This document shows, in pieces, positions 30,875 through 35,991 of a DNA stretch of 35,991 nucleotides. The position numbers and the translations under genes are program-made. The stretch lies in assembly GCA_018266475.1 (NCBI GenBank), contig JAFEAI010000143.1:1-35991 (forward strand), written 5' to 3'. Below the pieces are notes generated by a model. It worked only from the letters and a program-made list of their open reading frames with translations. It did not search any database and had not been told where the DNA came from. This DNA is from Bacteroidota bacterium (GTDB lineage Bacteria; Bacteroidota; Bacteroidia; Flavobacteriales_F; PHOS-HE28). How positions within the stretch are numbered: position 1 is the stretch's first letter; each line of letters begins with the position of its first letter.

Positions 30875-32221
30875 TCAGATCTCGGTATCCATGGACCAGG
30901 CCTCGAGGATGTCGGCCACGCGGCGGACGAACCTTCCCCCGAGTGCGCCGTCCACCACGCGATGGTCGTAGCTGTGGCTCAGGTACATCATGTGGCGGAT
31001 GGCGATCACGTCGCCCGACGGGGTTTCCAGCACCGCCGGCTTTTTGCGGATGGCGCCCGCCGCCATGATGGCCACCTGCGGCTGGTTGATGATGGGGGTG
31101 CCCAGCACGTTGCCGAAGGTGCCCACATTGGTGAGGGTGTAGGTGCCCCCGCTGATCTCGTCCGGGGAGAGCTTGTTCTGGCGCGCGCGGTTGGCCAGGT
31201 CGTTCACCGTTTTGGTGAGGCCCACCAGGTTGTACCTGTCGGCGTTGCGCACCACCGGCACAATGAGGTTGCCGCTGGGCAGGGCGGCAGCCATGCCGAT
31301 GTTGATATCTTTCTTCTTGATGATCTTGTCGCCGCTGACCTGCACGTTGATCAGGGGCATTTCCTTGATGGCCTGGGCAAGGGCCATGATGAAGATGGGC
31401 GTGAAGGTGATCTTCTCGCCTTCACGCTTCTCGAAGGCGGCCTTCACCTTGTTGCGCCACAGCACCAGGTTGGTCACGTCGGCCTCCACGAAGCTGGTGA
31501 CGTGCGGGCTGGTGCGCTTGCTCATCACCATGTGGTCGGCGATCATCTTGCGCATGCGGTCCATCTCGATCAGTTCGTCGCCGGGCGCCAGCTTGATCTC
31601 CGCTGGTGCGGCCGCTGCAGCCTGTACGGCAGGGGCCGGTGCAGCGGGCGCGGCAGGCGCGGCGGCAACCGGAGCCGCCACCGGGGCCTGGGCCGGTGCT
31701 ACCGCAGGCATTCCGCCCCGCTTGGGCAGGTATTCCAGCACGTCCTGCTTGGTCACGCGGCCACCTTGGCCACTGCCGGCAAGCGCTTCCAGCTCGGCCA
31801 TGGACACCCCTTCCTGCTGCGCAATGTTGCGCACCAGCGGGCTGTAGAACTTGCCGCTGGGCCCGGTGCGGCCAACGGGCCCGGAGTGGTCTGCCTGCGG
31901 CACCGGTGCGGCGGCAGGCCTGGCAACAGGCGCCGCGTGCTGCACCGGCGGCGCGGCCGCAGCAGGCTTTGCCGTAGCGCCTTCAGCGCCCAGCATGGCG
32001 ATGGGCTGCCCCACCTGCACCACGTCATGCTCGCTTACGAGCCGCTTCACCAGTATGCCGTCCTGCGGGGCGGGCACCTCGCTGTCCACCTTGTCCGTGG
32101 CGATCTCCACGATGGGCTCGTCGGCGGCCACCCGGTCACCTTCGTTCTTCAACCACTTGATGATGGTGGCCTCGGCCACGCTCTCGCCCATCTTGGGCAG
32201 CAGGATCTCGATTTGTGACAT
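30875..32221 (-). CDS. 2-oxoacid dehydrogenase E2 (dihydrolipoamide acyltransferase)
   Basis: A 448-residue E2 component of a 2-oxoacid dehydrogenase complex. Domains in order are one lipoyl domain with the lipoylated Lys44 (EIATDKVDSE), an Ala/Pro linker, an E3/E1-binding domain (KFYSPLVRNIAQQEG to GGRVTKQDVLEYL), a second Ala/Pro-rich linker and the catalytic domain ending SYDHRVVDG, with His420 and Asp424 as catalytic residues. The single lipoyl domain and sequence style suggest a branched-chain or 2-oxoglutarate-type E2 rather than pyruvate, but this is not decisive. No E1 or E3 gene is adjacent. Confidence 0.92.
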   Translation of the reverse strand: MSQIEILLPKMGESVAEATIIKWLKNEGDRVAADEPIVEIATDKVDSEVPAPQDGILVKRLVSEHDVVQVGQPIAMLGAEGATAKPAAAAPPVQHAAPVARPAAAPVPQADHSGPVGRTGPSGKFYSPLVRNIAQQEGVSMAELEALAGSGQGGRVTKQDVLEYLPKRGGMPAVAPAQAPVAAPVAAAPAAPAAPAPAVQAAAAAPAEIKLAPGDELIEMDRMRKMIADHMVMSKRTSPHVTSFVEADVTNLVLWRNKVKAAFEKREGEKITFTPIFIMALAQAIKEMPLINVQVSGDKIIKKKDINIGMAAALPSGNLIVPVVRNADRYNLVGLTKTVNDLANRARQNKLSPDEISGGTYTLTNVGTFGNVLGTPIINQPQVAIMAAGAIRKKPAVLETPSGDVIAIRHMMYLSHSYDHRVVDGALGGRFVRRVADILEAWSMDTEI

Positions 32222-32254
32222 TCTGTTCGCTTGGGGCGGAATAGCCCTCGGCGG

Positions 32255-32262
32255 CGAAGTTA
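32255..32262 (-). promoter_or_regulatory. -7-like element (TAACTTCG) before the E2 gene
   Basis: TAACTTCG lies 33 nt before the ATG at 32221 and follows the TAnnTTCG variant seen at the tRNA-Asp promoter. No matching -33 element was found. Confidence 0.4.
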
Positions 32263-32311
32263 TCCCTGCCTTGCAAACCGGCTGCGCATACTTTGCCGGG
32301 CCTGCCCGCGC

Positions 32312-34213
32312 TCAGGCCGGCCTGCCCAGGAAACGGTAGTTGCCGATCACCCGCCGCAGGTCCTGCAAGGCCCGGTAATCCTTGGCATATTCCAGGTCGG
32401 CGCGTATTAAGGTCAAGGGCGACGGGCGCAGGTGGTCGGCCATCACGGGGTTCAGGATCCCGGGCATCACCCAGGGGATGCGCTTGTCGGCTACGGGTGA
32501 GGCATACCCCACCCAGGAGCGCTTGCCCAAAAGCACGTTTGTGCAATTGCGGACGAATCCGGCACGGTGGTCCACAAACCAGAGGCCCACGGGCAAGGTG
32601 GCCAGGAAGAAGAGGGCAAGGGAGACATCGAGCATGCGGCGGTGCCGCAAGGCGGATGAGCTGTTCGCTGCATGGTCCCGCAGGATCAACAGGTCGTTCA
32701 AGCTCTCGGTGGTGCCAGGGCCTATGATGAACTTGCTTGCAGGCTGGGCGATCTTGAAGACCACCCCGTCGGCCTTCAGCTGCTCCATCAGGGCGATCAC
32801 CCTGCCCATGGGCAGGTCCGGCGCGCAGAACACCACTTCATGGATGCGTTCCCGCCGCGCCAATTGGCGTATTTGATGTGCATCATCCCCCTTTCCCAAG
32901 GCGCGGATGTCAAGCGTAACTTCCTTTCCCAGCCCGTAATGCGTTTGCCAGAGCAGCGCCAGTGCGCGTTTGGCCTCATCCGGAGACCCGATGGCCAGGA
33001 TGCGGGCACTTTCCGCAGGTGAGGTTGCATTACCTCCTTCGCGGCCGGCCCTGAAAAGGATGCGCGCCCCTGCCATGAGCCCGCCCATGGCGGCCAGCAG
33101 GGCCATGGGCCACCAGAACGCGCCCTGGGGCCAGTGCCCCGCTGCCAGGCTGGCCAGGGCAATTACCGCCAGGCCCTTCCACACGCCGGCCGCCCGCCGG
33201 GGCAGGTCATAGGCGCCCATGGCCGCCAGGATGACCGCTCCCCCGGCCGCCCATGCCGCACGCTCCCACAGCGGGGGCATGGCGCCCTGCCCAAGGCCGT
33301 GCAGCACGGTGAGGCCCGTCATCAGCAGGGCCATGTCGAGCAGCGGCAGCAGGGCCCTGTTGAGGAAGCGCATGGCAATGGCGCCTGCCGCACTGAGGTA
33401 GATGGCGCCCCGGATGATCGCCGAGAACAATTGGGGGCCGCGCCGCGTGAAGTGCTTGCGGGCGAAGATCACCATGGCGTTGTAGAAGACGAACACGTAG
33501 TTCACGCTGCTCTTCTTGGTGCTCTCCCCCTTGTAGTGGATGATCCGCGCCTGGGGGAAGTACCAGTTCTCATGGCCGCCGAGGAGGATGCGGTAGCTGA
33601 GGTCGATGTCCTCCCCGTACATGAAGAAGCTCTCGTCCAGCAGGCCCACCTGGTCCAGCACCTTTCGGCGCAGGAACATGCAGGCCCCAGAGAGGATCTC
33701 GATGGAAGCGGCTTCATTCTCCGGCAAGTGGCCGAGGTGATAGCGGCCGAAATGGCGGCTGCGCGGAAAAAGCCGCGACAATCCGATGATCTTGTAGAAG
33801 GCCACCGTAGGGGTGGGCAGGCCCCGCTTGCTTTCGGGCAGGAACCGGCCCGTGCCGTCGATCATTTTTACGCCAAGCCCGCCGGACCGCGGGTTGGCAT
33901 CCATGAAGGCCACCGCCTTGCGGAACACGTCCTCGCCCACCACGGTGTCCGGATTGAGCAGCAGGATGTATTCGCCGCTGCATGCGCGGATGGCCTGATT
34001 GTTGGCGCGGCTAAAGCCGATGTTCTCCTTGTTGGCCAGCAGCTTCACTGCGGGAAACTCGTGCCGAACCATGTCCACGCTGCCGTCCGTGCTCTGGTTG
34101 TCCACCACGAACACCTCGCCCTCCAAGCCTTTGAGCGCTTCCTGCACCGTGCGCAGGCACTGCTCCAAATAGGCCTTTACGTTGTAGTTGACGATGACCA
34201 CGCTGAGCTTCAT
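32312..34213 (-). CDS. Two-domain glycosyltransferase (GT2 + CoA_binding_3-like)
   Basis: A 633-residue membrane protein. Residues 1 to about 260 are a GT2 glycosyltransferase of the rhamnosyltransferase-like group: VIVNYNV, DNQSTDGS, NPDTVV, GACMFLRR and GEDIDLSYR. Several hydrophobic segments follow (about 290-400). The region from about 420 to 550 resembles the Rossmann-like CoA_binding_3 domain of polyprenyl glycosylphosphotransferases (RILAIGSPDEA, EVVFCAPDLPMG, FKIAQPASKFIIGP), followed by a shorter hydrophobic segment and KDYRALQDLRRVIGNYRF. The catalytic part of a glycosylphosphotransferase is not evident, so this may be a non-catalytic remnant. A role in surface polysaccharide assembly is likely. 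The ATG at 34213 is placed directly before MKLSVVIVNYN. Confidence 0.85.
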   Translation of the reverse strand: MKLSVVIVNYNVKAYLEQCLRTVQEALKGLEGEVFVVDNQSTDGSVDMVRHEFPAVKLLANKENIGFSRANNQAIRACSGEYILLLNPDTVVGEDVFRKAVAFMDANPRSGGLGVKMIDGTGRFLPESKRGLPTPTVAFYKIIGLSRLFPRSRHFGRYHLGHLPENEAASIEILSGACMFLRRKVLDQVGLLDESFFMYGEDIDLSYRILLGGHENWYFPQARIIHYKGESTKKSSVNYVFVFYNAMVIFARKHFTRRGPQLFSAIIRGAIYLSAAGAIAMRFLNRALLPLLDMALLMTGLTVLHGLGQGAMPPLWERAAWAAGGAVILAAMGAYDLPRRAAGVWKGLAVIALASLAAGHWPQGAFWWPMALLAAMGGLMAGARILFRAGREGGNATSPAESARILAIGSPDEAKRALALLWQTHYGLGKEVTLDIRALGKGDDAHQIRQLARRERIHEVVFCAPDLPMGRVIALMEQLKADGVVFKIAQPASKFIIGPGTTESLNDLLILRDHAANSSSALRHRRMLDVSLALFFLATLPVGLWFVDHRAGFVRNCTNVLLGKRSWVGYASPVADKRIPWVMPGILNPVMADHLRPSPLTLIRADLEYAKDYRALQDLRRVIGNYRFLGRPA

Positions 34214-34289
34214 GGCATGCTGGGCCCGGGGGACCGCAGCCCCAACGAATGGCTTGCCTCCCTGTTGCGGGTCGGCATGCGGTGCGCCT

Positions 34290-34910
34290 TCATCCCGCAT
34301 GGGCGTGCTGCTGGTAGGGCTTTCTGTCGGCGATGCTGCGCCCCAAGGTCATTTCGTCCACCTGGTCAAGGTCGCCGCCCACGCTGATGCCGCGCGCGAT
34401 CATGCTTACCTGCAGCCCGGCGCCGGCCAGCTTGCGGTGCAGGAAGAAGCTGGTGGTGTCGCCTTCCAGGGTGGCTCCCAGCGCAAGCACCACTTCCTGT
34501 ATGCCGCCACGTGCGGTGCGTTCCAGCAGCTCCTTCACGTGCAGGTCGTCCGGCCCCACGCCGTCCATGGGACTGATCACGCCGCCCAGCACGTGGTAAA
34601 GGCCCTTGTACTGGTGGGTGTTCTCTATGGCGATCACATCGCGGATGTCCTCCACCACGCAGATCAGGGTGCGGTCCCGGCGGGGGTCGGCGCAGATGGC
34701 GCACAGGGGCTGGTCGCTGATGTTGCAGCATTCACTGCAATAGACCACCTCTTCGCGCAGCCGCCTCACGGCCTCGCTGAAGCGGACCACCTCGGGCACT
34801 TCGCGCCGCAGCAGATCAAGGGCCATGCGCATGGCCGTGCGCCTGCCAATGCCGGGCAGCGTGGCCAATTGGTCCACGGCCGCCTCCAAAAGTGCGGAGC
34901 TAAGCGCCAT
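34290..34910 (-). CDS. recR: Recombination protein RecR
   Basis: A 206-residue RecR that works with RecF and RecO in loading RecA on gapped DNA. Features in order are an HhH motif (LATLPGIGRRTAMRMA, about 15-30), a C4 zinc finger (C58, C61, C70, C73), a TOPRIM domain (ICVVEDIRDVIAIE, then GGVISPMDGVGPDDL) and a C-terminal EGDTTSFFLHRKLAG segment. The ATG at 34910 gives the usual length. It lies between the MBL hydrolase and the glycosyltransferase on the same strand, with gaps of 65 and 76 nt. Confidence 0.97.
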   Translation of the reverse strand: MALSSALLEAAVDQLATLPGIGRRTAMRMALDLLRREVPEVVRFSEAVRRLREEVVYCSECCNISDQPLCAICADPRRDRTLICVVEDIRDVIAIENTHQYKGLYHVLGGVISPMDGVGPDDLHVKELLERTARGGIQEVVLALGATLEGDTTSFFLHRKLAGAGLQVSMIARGISVGGDLDQVDEMTLGRSIADRKPYQQHAHAG

Positions 34911-34975
34911 GCGGCAAAGATGCAACCGCCGCAGGCAAATGCCCTGGCCGATGCCCCGGGCGGCACACCGGGGTG

Positions 34976-35737
34976 CTAAAGGTCCACCTGCAACCCGTCG
35001 TAGGCGAGCTGCACACGGGCGGGCAGGCCCACGGAGGCGTGCCTGCCCATGTAATGGCTGATGTGCGTGAGGAAGGCCCGGGCGGGGGCCAACTCCTCGA
35101 TCAGTGCCAGCGCCTCCTCCACATTGAAGTGCGAAATGTGGGGCGCCAGGCGCAGGGCGTTCACCACCAGTACGTCCAATCCGCGCAATTTCTCCTTCTC
35201 CCCCTGCGCAATGGTCTTGGCATCGGTGATGTAGGCCAAGTTGCCGATACGGAAACCGCGCACGGGCAGGTGGTGGTGCATCACCTCCACGGGCAGTATG
35301 GAAACGCCGCCCGCGCTGAACGGCTGGTCCGCTATGGCGTGCAGGTTGAACTGCGGCACGCCCGGATAGCCGCTTCCTGCGAAGGCGTATGCATATACGC
35401 GCTGCACGGCCGCCAGCGTCCTGGCATCCGCATATACCTCCACGGGGCGGGGCGGCTCGTGCGCAAAGCTGAACGCGCGCAGGTCGTCCATGCCGGCAAT
35501 GTGGTCCATGTGTTCATGGGTGAGCAGCACGGCCGCCAGGTCCTGCACGCCTTCGCGCAGCAGCTGCTGCCGCAGGTCCGGGCCGGCATCGATCAGCAGG
35601 TTGGCCTCCCCGCAGCGCACCAGTACCGAAGACCGCATGCGCCGGTCGCGCGGGTCGCTGCTGCGGCACACTTCGCACCGGCACCCGATCACGGGAATGC
35701 CCTGGCTGGTGCCGGTTCCTAAAAAGGTGAGCTGCAC
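34976..35737 (-). CDS. MBL-fold metallohydrolase, PhnP-like
   Basis: A 253-residue metallo-beta-lactamase fold hydrolase of the PhnP/phosphoribosyl cyclic phosphodiesterase type. The metal-binding motif THEHMDH gives H74, H76, D78 and H79. Cysteines at C19, C21 and C24 (GCRCEVC) match the extra zinc site typical of PhnP-like proteins. A late His (ISHY) and Asp in AYITDAK complete the active site. In Bacteroidota such proteins occur without a phn operon, and the substrate is unknown. Translation appears to start at GTG 35737, directly before QLTFLGTG. Confidence 0.9.
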   Translation of the reverse strand: MQLTFLGTGTSQGIPVIGCRCEVCRSSDPRDRRMRSSVLVRCGEANLLIDAGPDLRQQLLREGVQDLAAVLLTHEHMDHIAGMDDLRAFSFAHEPPRPVEVYADARTLAAVQRVYAYAFAGSGYPGVPQFNLHAIADQPFSAGGVSILPVEVMHHHLPVRGFRIGNLAYITDAKTIAQGEKEKLRGLDVLVVNALRLAPHISHFNVEEALALIEELAPARAFLTHISHYMGRHASVGLPARVQLAYDGLQVDL

Positions 35738-35756
35738 GGTGCTGCGTGTTGTGCGG

Positions 35757-35764
35757 CGAAATTA
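35757..35764 (-). promoter_or_regulatory. -7-like element (TAATTTCG) before the MBL gene
   Basis: TAATTTCG is one base from TAnnTTTG and lies 19 nt before the GTG start at 35737. It fits the TAnnTT(T/C)G pattern seen repeatedly in this window. Confidence 0.4.
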
Positions 35765-35881
35765 CAGCTCCTTCCGGCGGACCGCCCGTTGCTGGGCAGG
35801 TGCATGGCAAGCGGCCCGTTCAAGGCACCAAGGTGAATGCCGCACCCACCACACTTATCATACAGGGCTAGTAGCGTCCGG

Positions 35882-35991
35882 TTAATAATCGAACAATACC
35901 AACTGATTGCGGAGGTCGAGGTCTCCGGTTGTGTTGGCATCTCGCGCAAAGGCTTGCTGAATGGGCATTTTCTCGAAGAGGGAAAGGGACA
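35882..35991 (-). CDS. Transposase C-terminus, IS4-like (partial)
   Basis: The last 35 codons of a minus-strand gene whose start lies beyond the window. The sequence SLSLFEKMPIQQAF and the ending NQLVLFDY resemble the C-terminus of IS4-family transposases of Bacteroidota. The TAA stop is at 35882-35884. Sequence beyond it (35765-35881) would include the insertion sequence end, but no terminal repeat partner is visible because the other end is outside. The call rests on a short match and should be confirmed with flanking sequence. Confidence 0.55.
   Translation of the reverse strand, partial: SLSLFEKMPIQQAFARDANTTGDLDLRNQLVLFDY

Noticed and set aside
30761-32218. A 485-codon plus-strand frame opposite the E2 gene
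   Set aside because: It is antisense to a clear acyltransferase; the product is His/Gly/Ala-rich and unlike any protein family.
34915-34922. CATCTTTG as a promoter of recR
   Set aside because: It lacks the TA of the -7 consensus and lies only 4 nt before the ATG, too close to give a transcript containing the start codon.

Overview
The window looks like chromosome of a high-GC member of the Bacteroidota, probably Flavobacteriales-like. The evidence is two proteins with type IX secretion (T9SS) C-terminal sorting domains, an OmpA/PD40 envelope protein of the PorE kind, YwqK-type repeats, BT4734-like/DUF3987 replication genes, a tRNA without encoded CCA, and promoter elements of the Bacteroidota TAnnTTTG type. 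High GC keeps many antisense frames open; these are treated as shadows. The assignment to phylum is firm, the finer placement is inference.

Region 1 (1-10155) is housekeeping and envelope: the 3' part of endonuclease III, a small conserved-looking ORF, an ECF sigma factor with a clear terminator, uvrA, a small hypothetical gene, a ClC chloride channel with CBS domains, a T9SS cargo protein and a lone DUF58 gene. Gene-free stretches here hold dispersed inverted repeats (5179-5295, 8940-9115) and a GGCAGGT tandem repeat (683-717).

Region 2 (10260-17478) is a compact integrative element of about 7.05 kb in the 3' end of tRNA-Asp(GTC). The tRNA is intact at the left end. A 23-bp near-perfect copy of its 3' end marks the right end, and the terminator that probably belonged to the tRNA now lies beyond the right end. 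The element carries a complete tyrosine recombinase, an unknown 358-residue protein, an AlpA/excisionase-like HTH, an unknown 133-residue protein, a primase-helicase-like DUF3987 protein, a separate PriCT-like protein and a DUF5681-like protein, all on the minus strand. Putative integrase arm sites lie inside both ends, and an octamer array that could be a replication origin follows the replication gene. No conjugation, capsid or defence genes were seen.

Region 3 (17524-24089) is plus-strand: a lipoprotein and a DinB-like protein, then a tightly packed run of YwqK-repeat protein, mnmA, a lipoprotein, a T9SS subtilase, aat and a DUF2141 protein, with ATGA overlaps or gaps of 3-7 nt.

Region 4 (24100-35764) is minus-strand: an MBL-fold hydrolase, recR, a two-domain glycosyltransferase, a 2-oxoacid dehydrogenase E2, the OmpA/PD40 protein, a DEDDh exonuclease, a FAH-family hydrolase, kdsA, a transaldolase fused to CBS domains, and a KdsC-like phosphatase. 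The last three look like a Kdo (or Kdo-like sugar) set in which the transaldolase-CBS fusion occupies the place expected for KdsD. This is the most interesting metabolic observation. The right edge enters an apparent IS4-type transposase.
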